From: CAYUTA01 sp964447605
GTDB lineage: Bacteria; Bacillota; Clostridia; Christensenellales; CAG-138
Length of the DNA: 33,542 bases
Direction of reading: 5' to 3'
NCBI GenBank assembly: GCA_964447605.1
Contig: CAYUTA010000028.1
Span: 1 to 33,542, forward strand
The translations under genes and the position numbers were made by a program. This document shows positions 10,786-19,446 of the stretch, piece after piece. Position 1 is the stretch's first letter, and every line of letters begins with the position of its first letter. Under the pieces are notes generated by a model. It saw only the letters and a list, made by a program, of their open reading frames with translations. It did no database searches and had not been told where the DNA came from.

Positions 10786-11676
10786 ATGCAATCAAAACAG
10801 CGGGAACGCAAAGACAATCTCACTTTACTGTTATTTGTACTTCCGGCCTTGGCGGTGCATGCGGTTTTCAAATTATATCCGGCGTTTTCCGGTATGTTTT
10901 ATTCCATGACGAACTGGAACGGCGTCAATAAAACCTACGATTTTATTTGGCTCGAAAACTTCAGCAGGCTTTTAGACGACGTCTATTTCTGGAAGTCCAT
11001 ATTGTTTACTCTGCGCTATGTTGCCGTAATGGTTGTTCTCGCCAACGCTGCGGCGTTGACGCTGGCAGTGGCAATCGAAACAAGACGTCGCGCCTGCGGA
11101 TTGTTCCGTACGGTTTTTTATATGCCGAACATGATCAGCATGGTGATTGGCGGCTATATGTGGATGTTCATATTCACAAAGGTACTTTACTATCTCGCGG
11201 ATCATTACACGGCGCTCTCTTTTCTGGATCATTCATGGATTGGCGACCCGAACTTTTCCTTCATAGCCATCATCATTGTTGCGGCATGGGGCGCGGTCGG
11301 GTATCTGATGATCATCTATATGGCCGCGCTGCGGGGCGTACCCGAGCAGCTTAAGGAAGCCGCCCGGTTGGATGGCGCGAACGCATGGCAAACTTTTTGG
11401 CGCGTTATCTTTCCGCTGATTCGACACGCGATTACAATTTGCGTTTTTTGGATGCTGAACAGCGCGTTTCAGGTATTCGACGTGGTATATACGCTGACCG
11501 GCGGAGGCCCGGGGCGCGCCACGCAGACTGTCGCGCTCAATATATATGAGGAAGCGTTCCGCGGCAATATTCAGTATGGCTACGCGACGGCAAAATCGAC
11601 GGTTCTTTTTCTGATCGTATTGGTTATCACAGCATTGCAGCTTTCCCTGATGAAGCGGAAGGAGGAAGAACTATGA
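10786..11676 (+). CDS. Sugar ABC transporter permease, MalF/UgpA type
   Basis: 296 residues with six predicted membrane helices and the cytoplasmic EAA loop EQLKEAARLDGANAWQTFWR (around residues 185-204), which docks the ATPase. It is the size of a compact MalF/UgpA/LacF permease without the long periplasmic loop. RBS AAGGAG lies before the ATG. Its TGA overlaps the ATG of the next permease (ATGA), so the two halves of the channel are made together. The near-C-terminal LTGGGPGRATQT is typical of this branch. Confidence 0.93.
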   Translation: MQSKQRERKDNLTLLLFVLPALAVHAVFKLYPAFSGMFYSMTNWNGVNKTYDFIWLENFSRLLDDVYFWKSILFTLRYVAVMVVLANAAALTLAVAIETRRRACGLFRTVFYMPNMISMVIGGYMWMFIFTKVLYYLADHYTALSFLDHSWIGDPNFSFIAIIIVAAWGAVGYLMIIYMAALRGVPEQLKEAARLDGANAWQTFWRVIFPLIRHAITICVFWMLNSAFQVFDVVYTLTGGGPGRATQTVALNIYEEAFRGNIQYGYATAKSTVLFLIVLVITALQLSLMKRKEEEL

Positions 11677-12503
11677 AGAGGAAGCGTTTTGTGGGCGATA
11701 TCTTTGTGTATGGCCTTTTGATTCTGGCAGCGCTATACACGCTGTCGCCGCTGATCTTGGCGCTGATGAATTCGTTTAAGACGAACGGGCAAATTCTGAC
11801 GAATGTGCTGACGCCGCCCGCGGAGTTCCACGCAGAGAACTATTCGCGCACATGGGATAAAATGCACTATGTCCGCAGTTTCTTCAATACGGCGTTCCTT
11901 GCTGTCGCGAGCGTGACGTTGATGGTATTCTTTTCCGCGCTTGCCGGCTGGAAGCTCTGCCGCGTCAAGACGAAACTATCCAAAGCGCTGTTTGCGCTGT
12001 TCATAGTTTCAATGCTGATCCCGTTTAGTTCGATCATGATTCCGCTGTATAAGGTGATACTCGGACTTGGCATCAAAAACTCCCTGCTGGGCCTTTCGTT
12101 TGTCTACGCCGGCCTGGGCGTAAGTATGGCAATCTTTCTTTACCATGGGTTTATCAAAAGCATCCCGCGTGAACTTGAGGAAGCGGCGGAAATTGACGGC
12201 TGCAATCCGGCACAGACCTTTTTTCTTATCGTGATGCCCATGCTCAAGCCTGTTACGGCAACGATCTGCATCACCAATGCGCTGTGGATATGGAACGATT
12301 TTTTGCTGCCGCTGATCGTTCTTTCGGACAATAAAAAGTATACGCTTTTGCTGTCCACCAATACGCTGTTTGGACAATACAGCAGCGACTGGTCGGCCAT
12401 CCTCAGCGCATTGATTCTGGCGGCATTGCCGGTGATCGTATTCTATGCGATCTTTCAAAAACGCATTTTGCAAGGCATGACGGATGGAGCGATAAAGGGA
12501 TGA
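11673..12503 (+). CDS. Sugar ABC transporter permease, MalG/UgpE type
   Basis: 276 residues, six predicted membrane helices, and the EAA loop RELEEAAEIDGCNPAQTFFL (around residues 169-188). The NSFKTNGQIL stretch after helix 1 is the usual MalG/UgpE signature. A strong RBS (AAGGAGG) sits inside the end of the upstream permease gene. Its stop overlaps the GH5 start by 4 bases, tying import directly to intracellular hydrolysis. No ABC ATPase gene is found in the locus, so the transporter probably borrows a shared MsmX/MalK-like ATPase encoded elsewhere. Confidence 0.93.
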   Translation: MKRKRFVGDIFVYGLLILAALYTLSPLILALMNSFKTNGQILTNVLTPPAEFHAENYSRTWDKMHYVRSFFNTAFLAVASVTLMVFFSALAGWKLCRVKTKLSKALFALFIVSMLIPFSSIMIPLYKVILGLGIKNSLLGLSFVYAGLGVSMAIFLYHGFIKSIPRELEEAAEIDGCNPAQTFFLIVMPMLKPVTATICITNALWIWNDFLLPLIVLSDNKKYTLLLSTNTLFGQYSSDWSAILSALILAALPVIVFYAIFQKRILQGMTDGAIKG

Positions 12504-14083
12504 AACAAGATTTTTTACAGACGAAGGGACAGGAGATCGTCTGCCGGGATCGGGCGATTTTGCTGCGCGGCGCGGGCCTCAACGGTTGGCTGCTGCCGGA
12601 GGGGTATATGTGGCGGCTGAGCGGAGACTGCGACCGGCCAAGGCGCATCGAAGCCGCGATTGAAGCCCTGTGCGGAGCGGAATTTGCCCATACGTTTTGG
12701 AAGCGTTACGGCGATCGTTTTATCACGGAGAACGACATCCGTTATCTTGCTTCTCTGGGACTGAACAGCGTGCGTCTGCCGCTTAATGCGCGGCATTTGT
12801 TCTGCTTCGAAGCGGACGGCGTTCGATTTCAGCCGGAAACGCTCAAAAGGATCGATGATCTGCTCGGCTGGTGCAGAACGCACGGATTATATGTGATCCT
12901 TGATATGCATGCGGCCCCGGGCGGACAGACCGGCCAGAATATCGATGATTCGGAGGCGGATGTCCCGCAGCTGTTTCTTGATCCGATCCACCAAAGCCGC
13001 CTGGCGGACGGGTGGGCGCTGCTTGCCGCCCGATATGCAGACGAACCCGTTGTGGCGGCCTATGATCTGCTCAACGAACCGCTCCCAAACTGGAACCGGC
13101 AGTACAATGACCGCGTTCTGCCGCTGTACAGGCGCATAATCCGCGCCATTCGCAAGGTGGATCCAAAGCACATCATTATGCTGGAGGGCGTCCACTGGGC
13201 AACGGATTTTTCCGTATTGGACGGCATGTCCCAGGAAGAAGCGCAGGATAATCTGGTTTTACAGTTTCACAGATATTGGAGCCCGGCGGATCACGCGGGC
13301 GTTGCGCCATACCGCGCCGCTGCCGAACGGCTTCAAATACCCTTGTTCATGGGCGAGGGCGGCGAGAACAATCTGGACTGGTACACGGCGGCTTTTCCGA
13401 TGTATGAACGGCTTCGAATAGGATGGTCTTTCTGGAGTTACAAAAAAATGGATTGCGGCAATTCTCCCGTTACTTTTTTTGCACCGGAGGGGTGGGACCG
13501 CCTCCTCCTGCATTTGGACAAAAGGCTTGCGCTCTCCGCCGACGAGGGGCGCGCAATCTTCAATCGGTTTTTGGAATCGATTGCCAATCCCACAATAAAC
13601 GAGGCGGTATTCCGCGCCGTATTGCGCCGCGCGCCCGTCGAAATCCCCTGTGAGGCTTATGACGCCTGCCGAATTGTATCCAGGCGTGAACCGGGCGCAG
13701 TCCTGCGTATGGACGAGCCGGTAACGCTCCTGTTTGCAGACGGTCACAAAGGCGTTCCTGATTATCAAAGAATGGAGGGCGAGCCTCAGCCCGCATCCGA
13801 GCGGATTCTCACGCGCCTGAAGCATGGGGACGCAATCGAGTTTTGCGTGACCACGGACGACGCGCATTATGCGGGGCGCCTGTACGCGGCAAGCGCGGAC
13901 AGGCCTGCGATCCGCGTTGATGGGACGCCGGTCATGGGAAGCTGGTCGGGCTCTGAGGGCTGCTTTGTGTTTCCGATTTTTGCACGCCGCGGAAAGCACA
14001 GAATCGAGATTTGCTGCGAGGGGGCGGCGATTAATGCAAAGCGACTGGTTGTCGCCAGAGAGGAATTTGACACATGCGATTGA
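12500..14083 (+). CDS. Cytoplasmic glycoside hydrolase family 5 enzyme
   Basis: 527 residues without a signal peptide. Residues 1 to about 345 form a GH5 (clan GH-A) barrel: RGAGLNGWLLPEG at the N-terminus, ASLGLNSVRLPL with the conserved Arg near 92, DMHAAPGGQTG, acid/base Glu193 in LLNEP, and nucleophile Glu286 in FMGEGGENN. The remaining 180 residues are beta-rich and unassigned, perhaps a sugar-binding module. Retaining beta-glycosidase activity is expected; the exact linkage (beta-glucan, mannan or another) cannot be read. The ATG overlaps the permease stop, and the end overlaps the GH30 start by 10 bases. A cytosolic location implies it acts on imported oligosaccharides. Confidence 0.87.
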   Translation: MKQDFLQTKGQEIVCRDRAILLRGAGLNGWLLPEGYMWRLSGDCDRPRRIEAAIEALCGAEFAHTFWKRYGDRFITENDIRYLASLGLNSVRLPLNARHLFCFEADGVRFQPETLKRIDDLLGWCRTHGLYVILDMHAAPGGQTGQNIDDSEADVPQLFLDPIHQSRLADGWALLAARYADEPVVAAYDLLNEPLPNWNRQYNDRVLPLYRRIIRAIRKVDPKHIIMLEGVHWATDFSVLDGMSQEEAQDNLVLQFHRYWSPADHAGVAPYRAAAERLQIPLFMGEGGENNLDWYTAAFPMYERLRIGWSFWSYKKMDCGNSPVTFFAPEGWDRLLLHLDKRLALSADEGRAIFNRFLESIANPTINEAVFRAVLRRAPVEIPCEAYDACRIVSRREPGAVLRMDEPVTLLFADGHKGVPDYQRMEGEPQPASERILTRLKHGDAIEFCVTTDDAHYAGRLYAASADRPAIRVDGTPVMGSWSGSEGCFVFPIFARRGKHRIEICCEGAAINAKRLVVAREEFDTCD

Positions 14084-15411
14084 TCCAAACGATATTTCAG
14101 GCAAAGGGGATGACGCAAAACATATTGCCCGTTATGCCGATGGACGACGACGGGACGCAGGAACTTGCCATTCTGAATTTGTATCCGCAGGAAACGTTTC
14201 AAACCTTTCTGGGGTTTGGGGGTGCGTTTACACAGTCGGCAGGAACCGTCTTTTTGTCGTTGGACGCGTCTGCTCAAGACGCGGTTGTGGAGGCATACTT
14301 CGGCAAAGACGGGCTTGGCTACACGATAGGCCGTTGTCCATTGGACGGGTGCGATTTTTCGACCGCGCCGTATGCCGCCGTATCGGACCCTGCCGATGAA
14401 GCGCTGAACGGCTTCTCCATTCGTGAGGACGAACGACACATACTGCCTTTTATTCTGCGTGCCGGCGCACTCTGCCCGGAGCTCCGCGTTATGCTGTCTC
14501 CGTGGAGCCCTCCTGCATTTATGAAAACAAATGCACAGCGTTGCCACGGGGGAAAGCTTCTTCCGCAATTCCGTGCGCGCTGGGCTGAATATATTTGCAC
14601 ATATATACAAGCATACAAAGCGCGCGGAATTCATGTTTTTGCCGTGTCCGTGCAAAACGAACCGAACGCTGTACAGGATTGGGATTCCTGCCTATACCTC
14701 GGGCGGGAGGAGCGCGACTTTGTATCGGAATACCTTGCGCCGGCGCTGCGGCGGCATGGTCTTTCAGATATAGCCTTGACGGTTTGGGATCACAACAAGG
14801 AACGATTATTGGATCGTGCGGATATGATCTTTTCGGATCCGGCCGCACGGGCCGCGGTTCGTGCAATCGGGTTTCACTGGTACAGCGGCGATCACTTTGA
14901 AGCGCTGTCGCTGGCCGCGCGCAAGTATCCTGAAAAGCTGCTGATTTTTACCGAAGGCTGCATTGAATATAAGCATTACGCCTACGCAAGCGCTGTGGAC
15001 AATGCGGAGCGCTATGCGCACGAGCTCATCGGGGGCATGAACAATGGACTTCACGCTTTTTTGGATTGGAACCTTCTGCTCGATCATAATGGCGGTCCGA
15101 ATTATGTCGGCAACTTCTGTGAAGCGCCCGTGATGGTTTGCGAGGACGGGAGTTTACAATTCCATTGCAGCTATGCTGCAATAGGGCACTTCAGCCGCTA
15201 CATCCGACCGGGCGCTGTTCGTACTGGGTCGTCGCGCTTTTCCGATTCAATCGAACTGACAGCATGGATGAATGCCGACGGAAAGCTTGCCTGCGTCATT
15301 TTGAACAAAACGGAGCGCTCGGAGTCCTGTTGGCTGCGCATGAACGGCAAGCTGTACCCGTTATTGCTTCCGCAGCACAGTATTTCAACGGCCGTTTTTG
15401 ATTCGATTTAG
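14074..15411 (+). CDS. Cytoplasmic glycoside hydrolase family 30 enzyme
   Basis: 445 residues, no signal peptide. The GH30 barrel starts near GFGGAFTQSAG (47-57) and contains SPWSPPAFMKTN. Acid/base Glu196 is in VSVQNEPNA and nucleophile Glu294 is in IFTEGCIE. A beta-sandwich follows, partly at the C-terminus and partly at the N-terminus, as usual in GH30. Known activities in the family include glucosylceramidase, beta-1,6-glucanase, beta-glucosidase and beta-xylosidase. A GAGGA RBS lies 9 bases before the ATG inside the GH5 gene. With GH5 it would complete breakdown of a beta-linked oligosaccharide to monosaccharides. Confidence 0.9.
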   Translation: MRLIQTIFQAKGMTQNILPVMPMDDDGTQELAILNLYPQETFQTFLGFGGAFTQSAGTVFLSLDASAQDAVVEAYFGKDGLGYTIGRCPLDGCDFSTAPYAAVSDPADEALNGFSIREDERHILPFILRAGALCPELRVMLSPWSPPAFMKTNAQRCHGGKLLPQFRARWAEYICTYIQAYKARGIHVFAVSVQNEPNAVQDWDSCLYLGREERDFVSEYLAPALRRHGLSDIALTVWDHNKERLLDRADMIFSDPAARAAVRAIGFHWYSGDHFEALSLAARKYPEKLLIFTEGCIEYKHYAYASAVDNAERYAHELIGGMNNGLHAFLDWNLLLDHNGGPNYVGNFCEAPVMVCEDGSLQFHCSYAAIGHFSRYIRPGAVRTGSSRFSDSIELTAWMNADGKLACVILNKTERSESCWLRMNGKLYPLLLPQHSISTAVFDSI

Positions 15412-15656
15412 TTGCTAGCTGATGGACACAGTGTCTGCAAGAACAGAATACGGTGGCAAGAATTCCTGGAGATTATGGACGGGATTATTCAGGGGACGGC
15501 GGGATCGCCCGCCGATGGGAATCGGAAAGATGTTGCGAATGTATTTGTCCGCAACAGTCTTACGCGCCAAGTTTGACCGATCTGCCCCCTGGTCCCTTGC
15601 TTTTATACGATTCTCTTTTTCCTTCATCTCAAGGGGGTATTTGCGCCATGGGTGTC

Positions 15657-15700
15657 CCATATAGCCGCTTTGTACGGCCATATGGTTTGCTTTCTTTCAT
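15657..15700 (+). terminator. Candidate terminator of the two-component/ABC/GH locus
   Basis: CCATATAGCCG (15657-15667), a 7-base loop, and CGGCCATATGG (15675-15685) form an 11-bp stem with one A-C mismatch, followed by the T-rich TTTGCTTTCTTTC. It lies about 245 bases after the GH30 stop. The T tract is interrupted, so efficiency is uncertain. Confidence 0.45.
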
Positions 15701-15872
15701 TTCCGAAACAGTTCTGATCGGCTTTCCTTTTCGCCCCTGTCAAAGACCGTCCGAGCGCGGGTTTTTTTTGCAGAATTGACGCGGCATTTTCTGCAGGATA
15801 GGCGTGTCGTTTTTACCGCACAGGCCGCTGAAAAAGACCGGTTGTTTGGTTCTTCCCGCGTTTCCATCGCGC

Positions 15873-15908
15873 GCGGGTTGACGGGGCAACCCGCAGTATC
15901 CCTTTTTT
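15873..15908 (+). terminator. Hairpin with T6 run upstream of the CdaR-family gene
   Basis: GCGGGTTG, loop ACGGGG, CAACCCGC form a perfect 8-bp stem (15873-15894), followed after 8 bases by TTTTTT (15903-15908). Upstream CCCGCG (15855-15860) can instead pair with CGCGGG (15872-15877), which would disrupt the stem. It ends about 50 bases before the promoter of the next gene and may insulate it from upstream transcription. Confidence 0.4.
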
Positions 15909-15956
15909 GACACGCTGCGCGGATCGATTGCACGCCTGATCGATGCTTGAAATTTA

Positions 15957-15985
15957 TTGTGCGGAAGGAGGAAGTGTTGTATACT
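15957..15985 (+). promoter_or_regulatory. Sigma-A promoter of the CdaR-family gene
   Basis: TTGTGC (15957-15962), 17 bases, TATACT (15980-15985). The -10 matches five of six bases and the spacing is ideal. The spacer contains a GGAGG sequence that is not near any start codon. Confidence 0.6.
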
Positions 15986-16120
15986 TTTTAAAAAGCAAAC
16001 CGGCGTAAAGAGGCCATATGTGGCGGTTGCCCGGGAAAACGCCGGCGTGTGTAGGCATTTTGATGAAAGCGCGAGAGCCGGATATCGGCCTTATTTTGCA
16101 AACCTGGGCGGAATATACCA

Positions 16121-17269
16121 ATGAAGATTCCCAAACATAGCAGCAAACGGATTGTAGAAGAGATCAGCGGGGTGATCGGCCAGCAGGTGAACATGATGAA
16201 TGAACTTGGCATCATTATCGCCAGCACCGACCCGGCGCGTATCGGCACGTTTCACGGCGGCGCAAAACGCATCATTGACGAACGGCTTTCCTCACTGACC
16301 GTTCTTGATGTGGACGAATACTTGGGCGCGCGGCCGGGTATCAATCTGCCCATCGAGTATCAGGGCGATATCGTGGGCGTAATCGGCGTAACGGGACCGG
16401 CAGAGCAGGTCAAAAAGTACGGGCAGATCATCAAGAAGATGACGGAAATTCTCATCCTCGATATCTCCATGCAGGAGGAAAACGGGCTGGAGGACCGCAT
16501 CCGCACCCGCTTTCTCAACGACTGGATTCATACCGCGCAAAAGGACGTTACCCGCCAGATGGTGGAAAACGGCCGTCAGCTCGGCATAGATATCACGCTG
16601 CCGCGGCGGATTCTGCTCGTGCGCATTCTCCCCTCCCGGGAGGCGGATGCCGCGGCGCTGCAGCGCAACATTGACGAAGCGGAAAAGAAGCTGATGCGCA
16701 GGCTGCGCAAAGAAGCGGAAACCATCACATTCAAATGTGGCAGCGAAGTCGTGGCGGCGGTAAGGAGCATGGACGACCGCGCAATCGGCGCGCTGGCCGA
16801 GTCGCTCAAGGCGTACGTCCAGCGCGACGGCGCGCTGATTGCGTGCATTGGCGTGGACAGCGCCGTGCCGGGCTTTGCAAACATGAGCGCGGCATATATC
16901 CGCGCCGAAAAGGCGCTGCGCACATGCATGCGCTCCCCGTCCAAGGCAGTGCGCCTTTACGACAGCATCAATATGGAAATCTTCTCCGGAGACGTGCCGG
17001 ACATCACCAAGCTGGAGTACATCCAGCGCGTATTTCACAACTGCAGCGCGCAGGAAATCGCGGACTGGGTCGCCCTGCTGGACACGCTCTATTCATGCGA
17101 GGGATCAATTTGGCGTGCTGCCGAAAAGCTGTTTATCCACAAAAACACGCTGCAATACCGGCTGCGCCAACTCGCCGAAAAAACCGGCTACGACCCGCGC
17201 AGCATCCGCTTCTCCTCGCTGTATTATATCGCCATCCATTTCTATGCGGACGTAGGGGAGCGGCTGTAA
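16121..17269 (+). CDS. CdaR-family (sugar diacid/PucR-type) transcriptional regulator
   Basis: 382 residues. The N-terminal 135 residues match the diacid-recognition domain (PF05651): VIGQQVNMMNELGIIIASTDPARIGTFH, then PIEYQGDIVGVIGVTGPAEQV. A middle GGDEF-like/PucR region follows. The C-terminus (about 320-378) has the HTH_30 domain with GSIWRAAEKLFIHKNTLQYR. Members such as E. coli CdaR sense glycerate, glucarate or galactarate and activate diacid catabolism. No glycerate kinase or diacid permease gene is adjacent, so the target is unknown. It is convergent with htpG. RBS is a modest GGCGGA about 8 bases before the ATG. Confidence 0.9.
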   Translation: MKIPKHSSKRIVEEISGVIGQQVNMMNELGIIIASTDPARIGTFHGGAKRIIDERLSSLTVLDVDEYLGARPGINLPIEYQGDIVGVIGVTGPAEQVKKYGQIIKKMTEILILDISMQEENGLEDRIRTRFLNDWIHTAQKDVTRQMVENGRQLGIDITLPRRILLVRILPSREADAAALQRNIDEAEKKLMRRLRKEAETITFKCGSEVVAAVRSMDDRAIGALAESLKAYVQRDGALIACIGVDSAVPGFANMSAAYIRAEKALRTCMRSPSKAVRLYDSINMEIFSGDVPDITKLEYIQRVFHNCSAQEIADWVALLDTLYSCEGSIWRAAEKLFIHKNTLQYRLRQLAEKTGYDPRSIRFSSLYYIAIHFYADVGERL

Positions 17270-17272
17270 GGC

Positions 17273-17298
17273 CATCAAAAACGTGGCTTTTCGACGGG
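17273..17298 (+). terminator. Weak terminator-like hairpin between convergent genes
   Basis: AGGCCA and TGGCTT around a 9-base A-rich loop give about 6 bp with one G-U pair, ending in TTTT. It lies right after the regulator stop. The stem is short, so this is tentative. Confidence 0.3.
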
Positions 17299-17377
17299 AA
17301 CGCGCTTTGGCGCGGGCTTTCCATGCAGCCACAGCCCCGACCGCCCTTTTGCGGCGCTAACGGGGCGCCATATTCAA

Positions 17378-19279
17378 TCATACCATCAATTCACAAATCG
17401 CGTTACTCAACGCCACGGGATCGTCGATGGGCAAGCCTTCGATCAAAAGCGCCTGCTGGTAAAGCAGTTCGGCGTACTTTGCAATGCGCGCGTCATCCGC
17501 ATTGAGCGCCGAGACCGTCTGGAATACCGGATGCCCGGGGTTGATTTCCAATACGCGCTCCGCCCTGGCCGCATTGCCCTGCGCGGGCATGGAAGAAAGC
17601 ACCTTCTCCATTTCAATCGACAGCGGTCCGTCGCTGGTCAGGCACACCGGCGAATGAATCAGCCGGTCGCTCAGCCGCACATCCGCAACCTTGCCATCCA
17701 GCGCCTTTTTGAGCGCCTCGAGCACATCCTTGTGCTCCTTCTGCTGCGCTTGAGCGGCCTTTCGCTCCTCCTCGGACGCAAGCGCGAGGTCGTTGTCGGA
17801 CACGGACTTGAACTCCTTTTCCATGTATGCGTTCATAAGGCGGATGGCGAACTCATCCACGTCGTCCACCATGCACAGGATATCGTACCCTTTGGAGCGG
17901 ACTAGCTCCGTCTGCGGCAGCTTCAGGGTGCGCCCGATGCTCTCGCCGCAGGCATAATAGATGTACTTCTGGCCTTCCGGCATGTGCTCGACGTATTCCT
18001 TTAACGTGACAAGCCTACCCTTTACGGCGGAATGGAACAGGACCAGATCGCTTAGAAACTCTTTGTTTGCGCCATAACCGCTGTACAGGCCGTACTTGAT
18101 CGGCAGGCCGAAGCTCTTCCAGAACGACTCATACGTTTCGCGGTCGTTTTCCAGGAGCTTTAAGAGCTCGGATTTAATCTTTTTCTTCAAATTGGACGCA
18201 ATGGTGACCAGTTGCCGGTCGTGCTGGAGCGTCTCGCGCGAAATGTTCAGCGAAAGATCCGCAGAATCCACGAGGCCCTTGACAAAGCCAAAATAATCCG
18301 GCAGCAGATCCTCGCATTTATCCATAATCAACACGCCGCTGGTGTAGAGCTGCAATCCGCGCTGATAGTCCTTTGCATAGAAATCGTATGGCGGATTCTT
18401 CGGCACGTATAAAAGCGCGTTATAGCTGACCGCGCCCTCCGCGCTGGTATGGATCACCAGCAGCGGGTCCTCAAAATCATGGAACTTCTCTTTATAAAAC
18501 CGGTTGTAGTCTTCCGCGGAAACCTCCGCCTTGGATTTTCTCCAGAGCGGAACCATACTGTTGAGCGTTTCTTCCTCATAATACGTTTCATACGCGGGCT
18601 GCTTGCCGTCGTCCGCGTCCGCCCCGCCGTCCTTCGGCCGCGACTTTTCCACCGGCATGCGGATGGGGTAGCGGATGTAATCGCTGTATTTCTTAATCAG
18701 GCTCTGGATGGTATAGGGCGTCAGAAAACGGTCGTAGCGTTCCTCGTCGGTGTTTTGCCGGATGGTCAGCACGATGGTCGTGCCGACGGCCGGCTTTTCG
18801 GCCGCGGTGATGGTATAGCCGTCCTCGCCGCTCGATTCCCAGAGCCACGCCCCGTCGCTGCCGTAGGCGCGCGTTAGCACCTTGATATTGCTTGCCACCA
18901 TGAACGCCGAATAAAAGCCAACGCCGAACTGGCCGATGATATCCACATCCTGCCCAAGCGCATGTTCCTGCTTGAACGTAAGCGTCCCGCTTCTGGCGAT
19001 CACGCCGAGATTGTTTTCCAGCTCTTCCTTGGTCATGCCGCAGCCGTTGTCGCTGATGGTCAGCGTACGCGCGTCCTGATCCACCGCAAGGTTGATGACA
19101 AAATCCTCGCGGTTAAGGCCCACGTTTTCATCCGTCAATGAAAGGAAGTACAGCTTGTCGATGGCGTCGCTGGCATTGCTGATCAGCTCGCGCAGGAAGA
19201 TTTCCTTGTGCGTGTAGATGGAGTTGATCATCAGATCCAGCAGCCGCTTTGATTCCGCCTTGAATTGCTTTTTTGCCAT
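17378..19279 (-). CDS. htpG: Hsp90 chaperone HtpG
   Basis: 633 residues, the usual bacterial Hsp90 length. The GHKL ATPase domain carries the family motifs LRELISNASDAIDKL, SDNGCGMTKEEL and GQFGVGFYSAFMV. The middle domain includes the catalytic region LNISRETLQHD, and a C-terminal dimerisation domain ends in a hydrophobic LSNAICELMV. It acts in the cytosol on partly folded client proteins. GGGAGG stands before the ATG. The gene has its own promoter with a perfect CIRCE, so it is probably repressed by HrcA; in B. subtilis the htpG gene is not under HrcA. Confidence 0.97.
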   Translation of the reverse strand: MAKKQFKAESKRLLDLMINSIYTHKEIFLRELISNASDAIDKLYFLSLTDENVGLNREDFVINLAVDQDARTLTISDNGCGMTKEELENNLGVIARSGTLTFKQEHALGQDVDIIGQFGVGFYSAFMVASNIKVLTRAYGSDGAWLWESSGEDGYTITAAEKPAVGTTIVLTIRQNTDEERYDRFLTPYTIQSLIKKYSDYIRYPIRMPVEKSRPKDGGADADDGKQPAYETYYEEETLNSMVPLWRKSKAEVSAEDYNRFYKEKFHDFEDPLLVIHTSAEGAVSYNALLYVPKNPPYDFYAKDYQRGLQLYTSGVLIMDKCEDLLPDYFGFVKGLVDSADLSLNISRETLQHDRQLVTIASNLKKKIKSELLKLLENDRETYESFWKSFGLPIKYGLYSGYGANKEFLSDLVLFHSAVKGRLVTLKEYVEHMPEGQKYIYYACGESIGRTLKLPQTELVRSKGYDILCMVDDVDEFAIRLMNAYMEKEFKSVSDNDLALASEEERKAAQAQQKEHKDVLEALKKALDGKVADVRLSDRLIHSPVCLTSDGPLSIEMEKVLSSMPAQGNAARAERVLEINPGHPVFQTVSALNADDARIAKYAELLYQQALLIEGLPIDDPVALSNAICELMV

Positions 19280-19312
19280 ATGTGCGTGCCTCCCTGCAAA
19301 ATAAAATCACTG

Positions 19313-19339
19313 TTAGCACTCTTAATTGACGAGTGCTAA
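19313..19339. promoter_or_regulatory. Perfect CIRCE operator (HrcA site)
   Basis: TTAGCACTC, 9 bases, GAGTGCTAA: identical to the CIRCE consensus. It starts 4 bases downstream of the htpG -10 box on the minus strand, so bound HrcA would block initiation, and in the mRNA it lies at the very 5' end. Confidence 0.95.
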
Positions 19340-19343
19340 CACC

Positions 19344-19372
19344 AATATAGTACGCAATCCATCCAAAATCAA
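19344..19372 (-). promoter_or_regulatory. Sigma-A promoter of htpG
   Basis: Minus strand TTGATT (19372-19367), 17 bases, TATATT (19349-19344), immediately followed by the CIRCE. Good hexamers and ideal spacing; the arrangement matches HrcA-controlled heat-shock promoters. Confidence 0.75.
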
Positions 19373-19446
19373 GCACACCGGCTTGCTCGCTACAATATGT
19401 TCACATTCTGCGGCGCGCGATTGACCGTGTGGCTTTACGCGGTGGA

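Larger units (their letters stand above)
15412..16120. other. 709-base gap with hairpins and a promoter, no gene
   Basis: No reading frame here has an RBS and family motifs. It holds a GC-rich stem CGGCGGG/CCCGCCG (15497-15514), the terminator candidate at 15657, a T8 run at 15762-15769 after a weak 4-bp stem, the paired hairpins at 15855-15894, and the regulator promoter at 15957-15985. The leader to the regulator ATG is about 130 bases. Confidence 0.5.

Noticed and set aside
15415..15681. 88-codon minus-strand frame after GH30, at first thought to be a transposase fragment
   Set aside because: A basic stretch alone is not enough; no DDE or HTH motif and no terminal repeats were found.
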